Assembly (NCBI RefSeq): GCF_037477895.1
Contig: NZ_CP132745.1
Coordinates: 496,001 to 560,000, forward strand
Source: Mycetohabitans endofungorum
GTDB lineage: Bacteria > Pseudomonadota > Gammaproteobacteria > Burkholderiales > Burkholderiaceae
DNA length: 64,000 bases
Reading direction: 5' to 3'
Part shown: in pieces, positions 45,311 to 55,299 of the stretch
Layout: each line of letters begins with the position of its first letter
Numbering within the stretch: position 1 is the first letter of the stretch
Translations under genes and position numbers: made by a program
The notes under the pieces: model-generated
What the model was told of the DNA's origin: nothing
What the model saw: the letters and a program-made list of their open reading frames with translations, nothing else
Databases searched by the model: none

Positions 45311-45823
45311 CTAACACAAGTCGTCCACGAAGCGCGAACAGATAACGGCAGCAGCCAAGCGGAGCAAGGCGATATGAATGTCCAAACGCCGCTCAAAGCG
45401 GATGCGCAGCTTACCAAAACCGGCAAACCAGGCGTGCGTGCGCTCGACTACCCAGCGATGCCGTCCGAGCCGCTCACGGTTTTCTACGCCGCGACGGGCG
45501 ATGCGTGCAGTGATTGCGCGTTGCTTCAGATAGCGTCGGCAGCGGGCAAAGTCGTAGCCCTTGTCCGCATGCAGTTTGCTCGGACGCTTGCGCGGCGAAC
45601 CGCTCAAGCCCGGCACCGCTGGGAGAGTATCGAGGGTGCGCTCGAACGCCATCGAATCATGTCGGTTGGCACCTGTGACTGTGATCGCCAAGGGAACGCC
45701 CCGGGCATCTACGACCAGATGCCGTTTGCTCCCCAGTTTGCCCCGGTTCGTCGGGTTGGGGCCGGTTTCCTGGCCCCCCGGGGGCTGGCAACGCTGGCCG
45801 CATCTAGGCTCGCTCGCTCCCAA
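45311..45823 (-). CDS. IS5-family transposase, second frame (copy 2)
   Basis: The catalytic half, 170 residues, with LHADKGYDFARCRRYL and HRWVVERTHAWFAGF. Intact; expected to be expressed as a frameshift fusion with the overlapping first frame. Confidence 0.85.
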   Translation of the reverse strand: MGASEPRCGQRCQPPGGQETGPNPTNRGKLGSKRHLVVDARGVPLAITVTGANRHDSMAFERTLDTLPAVPGLSGSPRKRPSKLHADKGYDFARCRRYLKQRAITARIARRGVENRERLGRHRWVVERTHAWFAGFGKLRIRFERRLDIHIALLRLAAAVICSRFVDDLC

Positions 45824-46116
45824 TCAATTTGGTCATGTTCACGCAAGCGGCAAAGCATGGCCAGATGCAACCTGCTCCACACGCCGGCGGCCTGCCAGTC
45901 GCGCAATCGTCGCCAACATGTCATGCCGCTGCCGAAGCCGAGCTCCTGGGGCAAGTCTTCCCATGCAATGCCTGTATGCAGGACATACACGATGCCGTTC
46001 AATGCCGCCCGGTCGCCAACAGTGCGCCGACGCCCGCCTTTGGGTGAGGGCGTGAACGCTGGAATCAACGGCTCCAGCACCGCCCACAATTCATTGCTGA
46101 TTTTGCGCCTTGCCAT
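45709..46116 (-). CDS. IS5-family transposase, first frame (copy 2)
   Basis: The N-terminal half, 135 residues, MARRKISNELWAVLEPLIPA. It has minor substitutions relative to copy 1 (AFTPSPKGG versus AFAPSPKGG; GANWGANG versus GANSGANG). The frame is intact. Confidence 0.85.
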   Translation of the reverse strand: MARRKISNELWAVLEPLIPAFTPSPKGGRRRTVGDRAALNGIVYVLHTGIAWEDLPQELGFGSGMTCWRRLRDWQAAGVWSRLHLAMLCRLREHDQIDWERASLDAASVASPRGARKPAPTRRTGANWGANGIWS

Positions 46117-46618
46117 GACCCCAGGATACGCGCCTTACGGCCTGACGTCCAGGTTGCGTTAGCGACTCTTAGGCAGAGAACCATTTCTTTGGTAAGGGTT
46201 TGCTTGCGCGGTTTTATGAATTCTTTCTTTTGACAAATTAATTTCCGAAATAACCTCACCGAAGGCTTTTCTTAATCTATGATCCAGCTCGACTCGATTT
46301 TCATTACTATTTAGATTTCCGTTTACGATAATATCGAGGCGCGATCTATTAATGGCGCTTTTCGCACGACTGAGCTGCCCAAGCAGATTGTTTACTCTAG
46401 TCTGCAAAGCGTCGCGATCTTTATCTGACACAGCGCTAGTCTTTTGAAAAAAGCTATTGGTTATTTTTACCCCATTCAAGGAATTTTTTAGCTTCTCATT
46501 GATGCCCTTCATGGGCATCGCGCTACTAGCTTTGTGTAGCCAAACATTATTTAGATCCTATGTAGCGCGAGACCAACCAAAGCTTAAGTGAATCAAGGCG
46601 AACGCAACGGAGGCTATC

Positions 46619-47773
46619 ATGCGTACAGATCACTTAGCCGGAGCCGATGCTGAGAACGTAATACTGGCAGCGTCACTCGAACTGGCAGGGACCCAATGGA
46701 AAATTGCGCTGCACGACGGACGCAGACAGAGTCCAGCGGTACACACGGTAAGGGGAGCGCAAGCGGCCCTGCGAGTGCAAGCCCTATTGGAGGTGATTGA
46801 GCGGTACAAGCAGAAATGGTCGCTGCCCCAAGATGTGCGTGTGGTGGTCAGTTATGAGGCTGGGCAGGATGGATTTTGGATCTATAGAGCGCTGCGCTCG
46901 CGTGGCATGGATTGTTATGTGATCGATGCGGCTAGTATTCCGGTGGAGCGGCACAGGCGTCGCGCTAAGACGGATCGGCTTGATGCGATCAAGCTGGTCA
47001 CGAATCTGCGAGTATGGCTGCATGGCGAACGTGACCGCATGCGCGTAGTGCGAGTGCCCTCGCTGCAAGATGAAGCTTCGCGTCAGTTGATTCGTGATCG
47101 AGGGCAATTGCACAAAGAGGTGCTGCAGCACCGCGAGCGTATGCGTAAGTTGTTGATCACGATGGGTTGCTGGGACGGTTTCGATCATAGGACGTTTGCC
47201 AAGCGACTAGCTAGCGGCAAACTGGTTTGCCATGATGGCACGCCGCTGCCCAGCGAGTTGCATGAACGACTGTTACGCGAGACGGCCCGCCTGGCACTTG
47301 CCGAAGAACAACTCGCGGCACTTGAGCGCGCACTGCAAGAACGCCTACCGGCACCTGTACGCGAACGGATCACTTATCTTAGGCACCTCAAAGGTGTAGG
47401 CCAGCTCGGGGCATCGCGCCTGATGCTTGAGTTGTTCTGGCGCGAGTTTGGTAACCGGCGGCAACTGGGCGCCTGCGTAGGCTTGGTCCCGCAGCCCTAC
47501 GATAGCGGACAGAGCCGGATTGATCAGGGAATCAGCAAGCAGGGAAATAGGCGAGTGCGAACCCAGCTCATCGAGATGGCCTGGTGCTGGCTGCGCTATC
47601 AGCCTAGCAGTGCGCTGGCGCAGTGGTTCAACAAGCGCACGCAGGGCACCGGAGCCAATCGCCGCGCGCGACGCATTGCGATTGTCGCGCTTGCCAGGCG
47701 GTTAGTGATTGCATTATGGCGCTACCTTAAAGACGGCGTGATTCCACAAAACGCTCAGTTCAAAGGGGCATGA
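46619..47773 (+). CDS. IS110-family (IS1111-type) transposase, intact
   Basis: A 384-residue DEDD transposase. The N-terminal RuvC-like domain reads VILAASLELAGTQWKIALHD, VVVSYEAGQDGFWIYRAL and RRAKTDRLDAIKLVTNL. The C-terminal transposase-20 domain reads HLKGVGQLGASRLMLEL, LGACVGLVPQPYDSGQSR and QGISKQGNRRVRTQLIEMAW, with the essential serine region. ATG 46619 follows GGAGG. It seems complete and may be active. Confidence 0.9.
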   Translation: MRTDHLAGADAENVILAASLELAGTQWKIALHDGRRQSPAVHTVRGAQAALRVQALLEVIERYKQKWSLPQDVRVVVSYEAGQDGFWIYRALRSRGMDCYVIDAASIPVERHRRRAKTDRLDAIKLVTNLRVWLHGERDRMRVVRVPSLQDEASRQLIRDRGQLHKEVLQHRERMRKLLITMGCWDGFDHRTFAKRLASGKLVCHDGTPLPSELHERLLRETARLALAEEQLAALERALQERLPAPVRERITYLRHLKGVGQLGASRLMLELFWREFGNRRQLGACVGLVPQPYDSGQSRIDQGISKQGNRRVRTQLIEMAWCWLRYQPSSALAQWFNKRTQGTGANRRARRIAIVALARRLVIALWRYLKDGVIPQNAQFKGA

Positions 47774-47779
47774 GTGGGC

Positions 47780-48040
47780 ATGGCTTATAGCTGTCGGATC
47801 AACGTCTATTGGAGGGGCTGAACCGGGATATGCCCGTAGGGCGAACGGGTTGCTGAATGTAACCGATCATTAGATGGGGCATATCCACCGGACCAGAATG
47901 TCCGGCGTAGCGCGCATACAGGATGAGGCCGGCCAAATCCGGCGGATAGAAGTGGGTGAGAGGTGAATCTCTCACGTGCGCACAATCGGCTCGACCCCAC
48001 CCTAACGAGCGTTGATATCGCTTGGCTAAAAGTCGAGGTA
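47780..48040 (+). ncRNA. Candidate bridge/seek RNA region of the IS1111-type element
   Basis: IS110-family elements carry a structured non-coding end encoding the RNA that pairs with donor and target DNA; in the IS1111 branch it lies downstream of the transposase. Here about 260 bases of non-coding DNA with several local inverted repeats (for example GTGAGAGGTGAATCTCTCAC near 47954) follow the transposase. The right end of the element was not fixed. Inferred from family knowledge and position. Confidence 0.4.
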
Positions 48041-48218
48041 TCTGCTTATGGACTTTTTCCTTGCACAAAACTCTTGACAACTTTCTGCTCATAGAAGTAC
48101 GCCCTGCAAAAAGTTTGAGATGCTGTTGTGGTAAGGCGCAGAAGTCGATCGAGGGGTTGCGTCACTCCCAGAAAGATAATCCAATAGGGGCAATTTCTGG
48201 GAGTTTTAAACACCACCG

Positions 48219-49130
48219 ATGAGCACGAGCCAGACAAGTTCTTGTGGGGCACCGGATTTTTTTCGTAGCCGCCTGGATGCGATGATTGATCTGCGGCACC
48301 CGCTTGCGGTGCTAGCCACGCGTATGCCATGGCGCACGATTGAAGCGACGCTCGCCCCGCTGTTTGAGCGGCGCACGCGCGAAGCTCTAAGCAGCACCGT
48401 GCCCGATCTGTTCGGGATGGCGCCGAAGCTCGCTGGCGCCGGTGTGAGCGTAGCCGGGGGAGCGACAAGCGCCATTGCACAGGTGGCTGCAACGAGCCTG
48501 GCGCATTTGCCGACAGCGTCCCAAGGACAAAGACAAACTGTATGCACTACACGCGTCGGAAGTTGCATGCATCGGCAAAGGTAAGGCCCGCCAACCGTAC
48601 GAGTTCGGCGTCAAGGTGAGCCTGGCTATCACGCACAAACAAGGGCTCATTGTCGGTACGCGAGCGTTCGCTGGCAACCCCTACGACGGCCACATTTTGG
48701 CCGAACAGCTCGAACAAATCTCGATCCTGATACAAGACCTGGCCGGTGCCCCACGTGTCAAGACTGTGCTGACCGATCTGGGCTTTCGTGGTGTGGATGC
48801 TCAGGTTGCGCCCGTACAGTTGATACATCGCGGAAAACTCAACAGGCTAACCCCGGCACAACAGCGTCGTTTGAAGCGGCGTCAAGCCATCGAGCCGATC
48901 ATCGGGCATGTCAAACAGGATCATGGAATGCGGCGCTACTGGCTCAAAGGCGTCACCGGTGATGCGGTACATGCCGTGCTGTGCTCGACAGGCTATAACC
49001 TGCGCTGGCTGCTGCGCGCCATTACCCGATTGGGCATCCAGCCCGCTTTTTTTGTGCTTGGGTGGCTGCGCTCGCTTTGGCGCTGCGCCGCTACCTATCC
49101 TGTTTCATTTCCCGTGCACGGGACTTCTCA
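48219..49130 (+). pseudogene. IS5-family transposase with internal deletion
   Basis: ATG 48219 opens MSTSQTSSCGAPDFFRSRLD and the N-terminal domain PLAVLATRMPWRTIEATLAP. After about 48510 the frame changes and continues with DKLYALHASEVACIGKGKAR, TVLTDLGFRGVDAQVAP and AIEPIIGHVKQDHGMRRYWL, the catalytic half. A stretch of the middle is missing and the two parts are out of frame. Confidence 0.75.
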
Positions 49131-49305
49131 TCCCAATTTTGAAGGGCCGACTAGGTACTCTGCCATTTGCACAACTCACCATGGGGATTGGCGGGGCGCC
49201 CCAAGCTTTGCCCAACCGCCAAGTTTGACGCAATAGGTCATCGTGACGCTGAAAAACGGTGCCAACTCACCTACGCTTAATAAAAGGGATTTCCGGAATT
49301 CCGTC

Positions 49306-50802
49306 ATGCTGCTGCGCACGCTCCGCAAGTTGTGTTTCGGGTGGTTTCTCGCCGCACTTTCTGCCGGTGCCGTGCCAGCGCCCGCGCCAGTCGTGCTGAT
49401 CCCCGTCAGCGGTGCGATCGGTCCCGCGAGCGCCGATTTCATCGAGCGCAGCCTAGCGCGGGCAGCCAGCATGCATGCGCAGTTGGCGGTGATTGAGCTG
49501 GACACGCCCGGCGGGCTGGATCCGTCGATGCGCCAGATCATCAAAGCCATGCTCGCCTCGCCGGTCCCGGTGGCGACATTCGTCGCGCCAGCTGGCGCAC
49601 GGGCTGCCAGCGCGGGAACCTATATCCTGTACGCCAGCCACATCGCCGCGATGGCGCCCGGCACCAACCTTGGTGCCGCCACGCCGATTCAACTCGGCAT
49701 CGGCGGCGAGTCATCGCCACCGGGTATGGATGGCGACACCGCGACAGATACGGCCAAGAGCCGGGCCGCCGGGGCGGCCAGCGGCGCCGCGACAGCCGCA
49801 GCCGCGCCGACATCGTCGCCCACGCGATCCATCGACGTGCCGGGCGACCCACGCACGACCGAGACACGCAAGCAGATCCAAGACGCGGCTGCCTACATCC
49901 GCAGTCTGGCTCAGCTGCATGGCCGAAACGGCGAGTGGGCCGAGCGTGCGGTACGCGATGCGGTCAGCCTGTCAGCGAGCGACGCGCTATCGCATCATGT
50001 GATCGACGTGGTGGCCAGCGACCTGGACGCGCTGCTCGTGCAACTCGACGCCAGACGGATCGATACCGCGCACGGCGTGCACACGCTGCAGACCGCCCAT
50101 GCCCCGATCGTGCGGATCGATCCGGACTGGCGCACCCGTCTACTGGCCGTGATCACCAACCCGAACGTCGCGCTGATCCTGATGATGATTGGCATGTACG
50201 GGTTGTTCTTCGAGTTCGCCAATCCGGGTTTCGTGCTGCCAGGGGTAGCGGGCGCGATTAGCTTGCTGGTAGGCTTGTTTGCGCTGCACATGCTGCCCGT
50301 CAACTACGCCGGACTGATTCTGATACTGCTGGGCATCGCATTCCTGATCGCCGAAGTATTCGTGCCGACATTCGGCTCGCTCGGCTTTGGCGGGGTCGTC
50401 GCGTTCGGCATCGGCGCATTGATGCTGATCGACACCGAGGTCCCTGGCTTCGGCATCCCGCCGCCGTTGATCATTGCGCTCGCGTTATTCAGCGCGACAT
50501 TCTTCATCGGGATCTCCAGCATTGCGCTGCGCGCGCGCCGGCGTCCGATCGCCGCGGGCGCCGAGACGCTGGTCGGCAGCACCGGCATCATGCTCGGCGA
50601 GCTAGCGCCCCGCCCCGCCGGCGACGGCGCGTCGAACCTGGGCGAGTCGATCGGCTGGGCCCAGATTCATGGCGAGCAGTGGCGCGTGCGAAGCGATCGT
50701 GCCCTGCCCGGTGGCGCGCACGTGCGCGTGACCGGGCGGCATGGCCTGACGCTAAGCGTCGTACCGGCGGCGACGCCGCCTGAACCAGGGGAGCATTCGT
50801 AA
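49306..50802 (+). CDS. NfeD-family membrane serine protease (long, ClpP-class form)
   Basis: A 498-residue membrane protein. A signal peptide ([20 protein letters not shown], then GAVPAPA) is followed by a ClpP-class protease domain with [20 protein letters not shown] and the nucleophile region [18 protein letters not shown]. Transmembrane helices and a C-terminal OB-fold NfeD domain come next. Long NfeD proteins cleave stomatin-like partners, and the stomatin gene is the next one. ATG 49306 gives the clean signal peptide; a GTG at 49243 would add 21 residues. Overlaps the next gene by one base. Confidence 0.85.
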   Translation: MLLRTLRKLCFGWFLAALSAGAVPAPAPVVLIPVSGAIGPASADFIERSLARAASMHAQLAVIELDTPGGLDPSMRQIIKAMLASPVPVATFVAPAGARAASAGTYILYASHIAAMAPGTNLGAATPIQLGIGGESSPPGMDGDTATDTAKSRAAGAASGAATAAAAPTSSPTRSIDVPGDPRTTETRKQIQDAAAYIRSLAQLHGRNGEWAERAVRDAVSLSASDALSHHVIDVVASDLDALLVQLDARRIDTAHGVHTLQTAHAPIVRIDPDWRTRLLAVITNPNVALILMMIGMYGLFFEFANPGFVLPGVAGAISLLVGLFALHMLPVNYAGLILILLGIAFLIAEVFVPTFGSLGFGGVVAFGIGALMLIDTEVPGFGIPPPLIIALALFSATFFIGISSIALRARRRPIAAGAETLVGSTGIMLGELAPRPAGDGASNLGESIGWAQIHGEQWRVRSDRALPGGAHVRVTGRHGLTLSVVPAATPPEPGEHS

Positions 50803-51569
50803 TGGGTTTGACTTTCGGCTTCGCCGGCTTCATCGTGCTATTCGTGGTGACTCTTGCCGTCGCATCGATCCGGATATTCCGCGAATATGAACGTGGCGTA
50901 GTGTTCATGCTGGGCCGTTTCTGGCGGGTCAAGGGGCCCGGCCTCGTGCTGATCATCCCCGGCGTTCAGCAGCTCGTGAAGATCGATCTGCGCACCGTCG
51001 TGCTAGACGTGCCGTCGCAGGACCTAATCACGCACGATAACGTATCGGTCAAGGTCAACGCGGTCGTGTACTTCCGTGTCGTCGATCCGGAAAAAGCGGT
51101 GATTCAGGTCGCGCGCTACCTGGAGGCCACCAGCCAGCTGGCGCAGACCACGCTGCGCTCGGTGCTTGGCAAGCACGAACTTGACGAGCTACTGGCCGAG
51201 CGCGAGAAGCTCAACGATGATATCCAGAAGGCGCTCGATGCGCAGACGGACACATGGGGTATCAAGGTATCGAACGTCGAGATCAAGCACGTTGACCTGA
51301 ACGAGTCGATGGTGCGCGCCATCGCGCGGCAAGCCGAGGCCGAGCGGGAGCGCCGCGCCAAGGTTATTCACGCGGAAGGCGAGTTGCAAGCATCGGAAAA
51401 GCTGTTGCAGGCGGCGCAGATGCTCGCCCGGCAGCCGCAGGCGATGCAATTGCGCTACCTGCAGACGCTGACCAGCGTCGCCGGTGACAAGGCCTCGACG
51501 ATTGTGTTTCCCGTTCCGATAGAATTGGTCGACGCACTGGCCGCCACCGCGCGCCAATCCGACAGCTAG
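50802..51569 (+). CDS. SPFH/stomatin-like membrane protein
   Basis: A 255-residue slipin. One N-terminal membrane segment is followed by the SPFH domain ([40 protein letters not shown]) and an Ala/Glu-rich coiled coil ([20 protein letters not shown]). It ends with [13 protein letters not shown]. It forms oligomers in membrane microdomains and pairs with the upstream NfeD protease, which cuts stomatin C-termini in characterised homologues. Confidence 0.9.
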   Translation: MGLTFGFAGFIVLFVVTLAVASIRIFREYERGVVFMLGRFWRVKGPGLVLIIPGVQQLVKIDLRTVVLDVPSQDLITHDNVSVKVNAVVYFRVVDPEKAVIQVARYLEATSQLAQTTLRSVLGKHELDELLAEREKLNDDIQKALDAQTDTWGIKVSNVEIKHVDLNESMVRAIARQAEAERERRAKVIHAEGELQASEKLLQAAQMLARQPQAMQLRYLQTLTSVAGDKASTIVFPVPIELVDALAATARQSDS

Positions 51570-51723
51570 CCGATAAGGCGTGCGATAGTATTAGCGCATG
51601 CGGCAGCGCCGGTCAGCCCCTCGCGGTGTGGTGTTATCGTTGCCGCCCGCGCCGCGCTCCGGTATGGTGTACTCATCTTCACTACACCGATGAACGCTGC
51701 GCGCGCTCGCAGCGTACCGCGAA

Positions 51724-52785
51724 ATGCCTGATACCATTGAATCCGTCCACGAGCCAATCCGCACCGACGTACTGATCATCGGTGCCGGGCCAGTCGGGTT
51801 GTTCGCCGCCTTCGAGGCCGGCGTGATTGGACTGACGTGTGAGGTCGTCGACACGCTTGCACAGATCGGCGGCCAATGCACCGAACTGTATCCGGACAAG
51901 CCCATTTTCGATATTCCGGCAATTCCAGTCTGCACCGCACGCGAACTGGTCGAGCGGCTCGCCGAGCAATGTCGCCCGTTCAACGTGCCGATCCGTCTGG
52001 GTCAGCGCGTAATCCATGTGGAGCAACGCGAAGACGGCCGCTGGCGTGCTCGCACGGAGCAGCAACTGGAGTTCGATGCCGCGGCGATCCTGATCAGCGC
52101 AGGCAATGGTGCGTTCGTGCCGCAACGGCTAGCGCTGCCCGAAGCGGCCTCGCTGGAAGGCCGCCATGTGCACTACGCGGTGCGCAACCTCGATGACTTC
52201 GCGGGCCGACGCGTAGTCGTAGCGGGCGGCGGCGACTCGGCGCTCGATTGGGCGCTCGCGCTGCGCCACGTCGCCCAGCATGTGACGCTCGTACATCGGC
52301 GCAACGCGTTCCGTGCAGCGGACTCGACCGTCGAACAGTTGCGCCGCGCCGCTGACGCTGGCGAACTCGATATCGTGACGGGCACAATCGCGGCATTGCG
52401 CACCGAGCACGGCGCGTTGCAGACGGTGGATATCGCGCAGATCGGCGCGCAAACGAGCGTGCCCGCGGAACATATCGTCGCGCTATATGGGCTGGTCGCC
52501 GATTTGGGACCCATCGCGCAGTGGGGCATGGAGATTCGCGCGGGACGCATCGCGGTGGACACGTCCAGCTACGAAAGCTCGCGCCCGGGCCTATTCGCGG
52601 TCGGTGACATCGCGATCTATCCGAACAAGCAGAAGCTGATTCTGTCCGGCTTCCACGAAGCCGCGCTGGCGTTGCGCAAAGCATATGGCTACGCGCATCC
52701 TGATCGCAAGCGCGTGCACGTCCATTCCAGCTACGATTTCACTTTGTCGGAGAAGATCCTCGGCACGCCGGCCGCGTCGGAGTGA
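51724..52785 (+). CDS. Ferredoxin-NADP reductase, thioredoxin-reductase-like type
   Basis: A 353-residue flavoprotein. FAD-binding VLIIGAGPVGLFAAFEAGVI, IGGQCTELYPDKPIFDIPAI and the NADPH-binding VVVAGGGDSALDWALAL are visible. GLFAVGDIAIYPNKQKLILSGFHEAALA is near the end. It lacks the CxxC redox pair of thioredoxin reductases, so electron transfer between NADPH and ferredoxin or flavodoxin is expected. ATG 51724. The preceding 150 bases should hold its promoter. Confidence 0.9.
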   Translation: MPDTIESVHEPIRTDVLIIGAGPVGLFAAFEAGVIGLTCEVVDTLAQIGGQCTELYPDKPIFDIPAIPVCTARELVERLAEQCRPFNVPIRLGQRVIHVEQREDGRWRARTEQQLEFDAAAILISAGNGAFVPQRLALPEAASLEGRHVHYAVRNLDDFAGRRVVVAGGGDSALDWALALRHVAQHVTLVHRRNAFRAADSTVEQLRRAADAGELDIVTGTIAALRTEHGALQTVDIAQIGAQTSVPAEHIVALYGLVADLGPIAQWGMEIRAGRIAVDTSSYESSRPGLFAVGDIAIYPNKQKLILSGFHEAALALRKAYGYAHPDRKRVHVHSSYDFTLSEKILGTPAASE

Positions 52786-52788
52786 GCC

Positions 52789-52905
52789 CGCTGCATGATT
52801 TCACTAGATGATTACAACAGTATGCAGGAAACGCTGCATCTTCTGGGGAACCCGACGAATGCTGATCGACTGCGCCAATCTATTGCTGAGTTTAAGGCCA
52901 GTAAG
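52789..52905 (+). pseudogene. YefM/Phd-type antitoxin C-terminal remnant
   Basis: Reads MISLDDYNSMQETLHLLGNP followed by TNADRLRQSIAEFKASKT, the C-terminal half of a YefM antitoxin (SLDDYEALEETAYLL...). The DNA-binding N-terminal half is missing; the piece starts four bases after the reductase stop. No YoeB toxin follows. Confidence 0.65.
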
Positions 52906-52939
52906 ACCTTTGTAAAGGGCTTGCTAAAAAATGGCACAG

Positions 52940-53166
52940 CAGTAAGTAACTGCAAAGTTGTGTGGAGCTCGAACGGGGGGAAGACTGCCTGTACTGGCAA
53001 GAGCACAAGCAAACTGCGGCAGGCGCTCAGCGATGCGGTAGAAGGGCGGCATCAAACATCGTGTAGTAGGCCCGATTGCATGCCCCTTCAAACTGCCCGC
53101 ATTCAGCAGTACCTGTGCCTCTTCAAATGCACGCCCCGTCTTGGCGATGTAGTCTTCGGCCGTCAT
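52940..53166 (-). pseudogene. HEPN-domain protein remnant, frameshifted
   Basis: From ATG 53166: MTAEDYIAKTGRAFEEAQVL, LNAGSLKG, then in another frame GACNRAYYTMFDAALLPHR and a stop. This is the start of a HEPN toxin (RNase-like or AMPylated partner of MNT). The RxxxxH-type catalytic end is lost. The partner nucleotidyltransferase is absent. Confidence 0.6.
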
Positions 53167-53186
53167 GCATCATAGTGAAATGCCTA

Positions 53187-53585
53187 TTATCCAATCAATT
53201 GGGTCTCAGGAACGCATGCCGCACGTTTGTCAAATGTATGCAGTGGTGCGTGACCCGCTTCTGCGGCTAAGGCGACATGCAAGCAGTCGGCAAAGTCTGC
53301 CGTGTACATCTTATAGTAAAAAAGAGCAAGCTCGAGCGCCGACTCAGACTCGAACTGCAATTCGGTTGTCGACAGCAGCGTTGTATAGGTGTCCGTAATG
53401 ACCTGTTTCGCCAATTTGTACCTGGATCTGAGCACCCATTCCAGTTCAAGCACCACGGTAATCGGCACGAAAAGACGCTGCCTTGCCTGGACCTGCTGTG
53501 TGATGAGTTGGTATGCACAGTTGAACTGTTCCAAGTCGTCTTTCACGAGATACCGGACCAGGGCATTAGTATCCAACGCGGCCAT
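53187..53585 (-). CDS. VapC-type PIN toxin
   Basis: A 132-residue PIN ribonuclease, complete: MAALDTNALVRYLVKDD with the first Asp, FVPITVVLELEWVL with the conserved Glu, and TADFADCLHVALA with the later acids, then TFDKRA. It starts ATG 53585, overlapping the antitoxin stop by one base. Likely cleaves tRNA or rRNA when free. Confidence 0.85.
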   Translation of the reverse strand: MAALDTNALVRYLVKDDLEQFNCAYQLITQQVQARQRLFVPITVVLELEWVLRSRYKLAKQVITDTYTTLLSTTELQFESESALELALFYYKMYTADFADCLHVALAAEAGHAPLHTFDKRAACVPETQLIG

Positions 53586-53806
53586 TAGCGGCGCCACGCT
53601 TTCATATCTTCAACCGGAACGGGAGGTGCCGGGATTCGCAAAGCACCAGCCAGTTCGAGTATGGACTTCGTCTTGGCCCGAACGATCACACTGCCGTCTG
53701 GCGCGAGATGCCACTCAAGCCGTGTCCCAGGTTCAGCATGAAGTGCGGCCCTGATCTGCGCAGGCATCGTCGTTTGCCCTTTGGAGGTTAAAGTAGACTC
53801 ATTCAT
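53585..53806 (-). CDS. AbrB-type VapB antitoxin
   Basis: A 73-residue swapped-hairpin AbrB protein: NESTLTSKGQTTMPAQIRAA, LHAEPGTRLEWHLAPDGSVI, ending in a toxin-binding tail (PPVPVEDMKAWRR). ATG 53806 has AAGGA before it. It neutralises the downstream VapC and should repress the operon. Confidence 0.85.
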   Translation of the reverse strand: MNESTLTSKGQTTMPAQIRAALHAEPGTRLEWHLAPDGSVIVRAKTKSILELAGALRIPAPPVPVEDMKAWRR

Positions 53807-53959
53807 TGCACATTCCTTACTTAAGCTCAAATTGTAATGAAATTTGTGGTCTAGAACAAGCCAATCAGCCCACACATACAGCTGGCGCAGCAGTAGATTC
53901 CAGGCTATCTATCGCTTTGTCAATCCGGTGTGTGGACGAGTATTGGAAGTGACGACGGT

Positions 53960-54413
53960 TCCTACCATGCAGGATCAGCATGGGGCAGTACCGGCTGGAT
54001 TCACCTCGGCCGGGCGCATACGAATGTGTAACTCGAAGCGCCCATGGCAGCCACGAATACGTGCGCGCGGCGTCCGGTGGTCAGCGGCAACGTGCTGCTG
54101 GCAGGCCGGGCCGATTGCAACATCTCGCAGTGTCGGCAGTCAGCGCGTGACCTTGGCAGCGGTAAATTCGGCGCCGTTACCAGACCGGATGGACGCTGGC
54201 TTGCCGTACAGCCGCACCAGTCGCGACAAAGTCAGGATCTCGCCCTGCGAGCGCAGGCTGGTGCCGATCTCGGTCAGTCGCTGGCGCATGCTTTGATAGC
54301 GAAAGATGACCATGCCATGTCATCGCCTCGACCAGTGTCGGGGTGAACGCCTTCAGTCGCTTACCGCAGATCCGGTCACCAGCCTCCCATAGCGGGATCA
54401 GCGCGGCCCGCAC
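53960..54413 (-). pseudogene. Integrase-type transposase remnant
   Basis: Minus-strand reading gives RAALIPLWEAGDRICGKRLK and AFTPTLVEAMTWHGHL, the N-terminal section of a family of rve-type transposases (LIPLWEASDRICGKRLKP...). Further pieces are frame-broken. The exact IS family is not certain. Confidence 0.5.
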
Positions 54414-54527
54414 CTGATTATCAGCGCCGCTGCGAGCCTAGCTTCACCTCGGCGGCTGCGGCTCTCGGCACAGCACTCGGATACGTAGTAACATATCTAC
54501 ATTAAACGAACGGCTTGGAGAAATACC

Positions 54528-54782
54528 ATGACGATCACCACCCTATCGAGCCGGGAACTGAATCACGACGTGACCAGGGCCAAGAAGGCAGCCAACAAAG
54601 GGCCTGTGTTCATTACCGATCGCGGCAAGCCTGCCCACGTACTCTTAAGCTTTGAGGCCTACCAAAAACTCACGCAACAGCGCCGCAATATTGCGGACAC
54701 CCTTGCCATGCCCGGCGTGGAAGATATCGAGTTCAATCCGCCACGTGCTCATGTTCAAACGCGGCCGGCTGATCTGACTTGA
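54528..54782 (+). CDS. Phd/YefM-type antitoxin
   Basis: An 84-residue antitoxin: MTITTLSSRELNHDVTRAKK, GPVFITDRGKPAHVLLSFEA, with a disordered acidic C-terminal arm. TTGGAG precedes ATG 54528. Translationally coupled (TGATG) to the PIN toxin that follows. Confidence 0.85.
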   Translation: MTITTLSSRELNHDVTRAKKAANKGPVFITDRGKPAHVLLSFEAYQKLTQQRRNIADTLAMPGVEDIEFNPPRAHVQTRPADLT

Positions 54783-55204
54783 TGTACGTACTCGATACCC
54801 ATGTTGTGTCCGAGTTGCGCAAGATTCGGGCCGGCAAGGCTAATGCCAATGTCACGGCATGGACTGCCAGCGTGGATGCGGCTTGGCTTTTTGTGTCCGC
54901 TATCACCATCATGGAACTGGAAACGGGTATCTTGCAAATCGAGCGGCACGATGCCGATCAGGGCAGGATACTACGAGCATGGATAGAGCATTACGTACTG
55001 CCCGAGTTTGCAGACCGCGTTTTACCGATTGATATTCGTGTGGTGCAACGCTGCGCCCGATTGCATGTACCCAACCGGCAATCAGAGCGAGACGCATTGA
55101 TTGCGGCCACAGCACTAGTACACGGGATGACGGTTGTCACCCGTAACGTGGCGGATTTTGCCGCGACCGGCGTCAATCTCCTTAACCCCTGGATGGACGC
55201 ATAG
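54782..55204 (+). CDS. VapC-type PIN toxin (FitB-like)
   Basis: A 140-residue PIN nuclease: MYVLDTHVVSELRKIRAGKA, FVSAITIMELETGI, IERHDADQGRIL, RQSERDALIAATALVHGMTV and VTRNVADF. All conserved acids of the family are visible, so it appears functional. Partner is the Phd-type antitoxin just upstream. Confidence 0.85.
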   Translation: MYVLDTHVVSELRKIRAGKANANVTAWTASVDAAWLFVSAITIMELETGILQIERHDADQGRILRAWIEHYVLPEFADRVLPIDIRVVQRCARLHVPNRQSERDALIAATALVHGMTVVTRNVADFAATGVNLLNPWMDA

Positions 55205-55299
55205 CCTGAGGCGAGCGTACATTTACGCAAACCTTAAAAAAACCGTGCCGGTAGCCGCTTCAGCGCCGCAGACGCCCAAGACCCCATAGCCACGATGAA

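Larger units (their letters stand above)
45305..46168 (-). mobile_element. IS5-family (IS427-type) element, copy 2
   Basis: Same element as 34560-35422 in opposite orientation, with GAGTCGCTAAC termini and a TTA target duplication (45302-45304 and 46169-46171). Only a few base differences separate the copies, so at least one transposition was recent. Confidence 0.9.
45241..46518 (-). pseudogene. Low-GC hypothetical gene split by IS5-family copy 2
   Basis: The upstream part starts near ATG 46518 (MPMKGINEKLKNSLNGVKIT) and is charged and helical (RLRKAFGEVISEINLSKERI). Removing 45305-46168 and one TTA copy joins NGSLPK to TGLSKNQYVDLMKKLDVVE and a stop in the same frame, about 136 residues in all. 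The frame is open a little further upstream to a stop near 46560, where the next IS begins, so the true N-terminus may be lost. AT-rich composition and a helical, polar product suggest horizontally acquired DNA, possibly an effector. Confidence 0.6.

Noticed and set aside
51724..52785. Thioredoxin reductase annotation
   Set aside because: The CxxC redox motif is absent; the sequence fits the thioredoxin-reductase-like ferredoxin-NADP reductase group.
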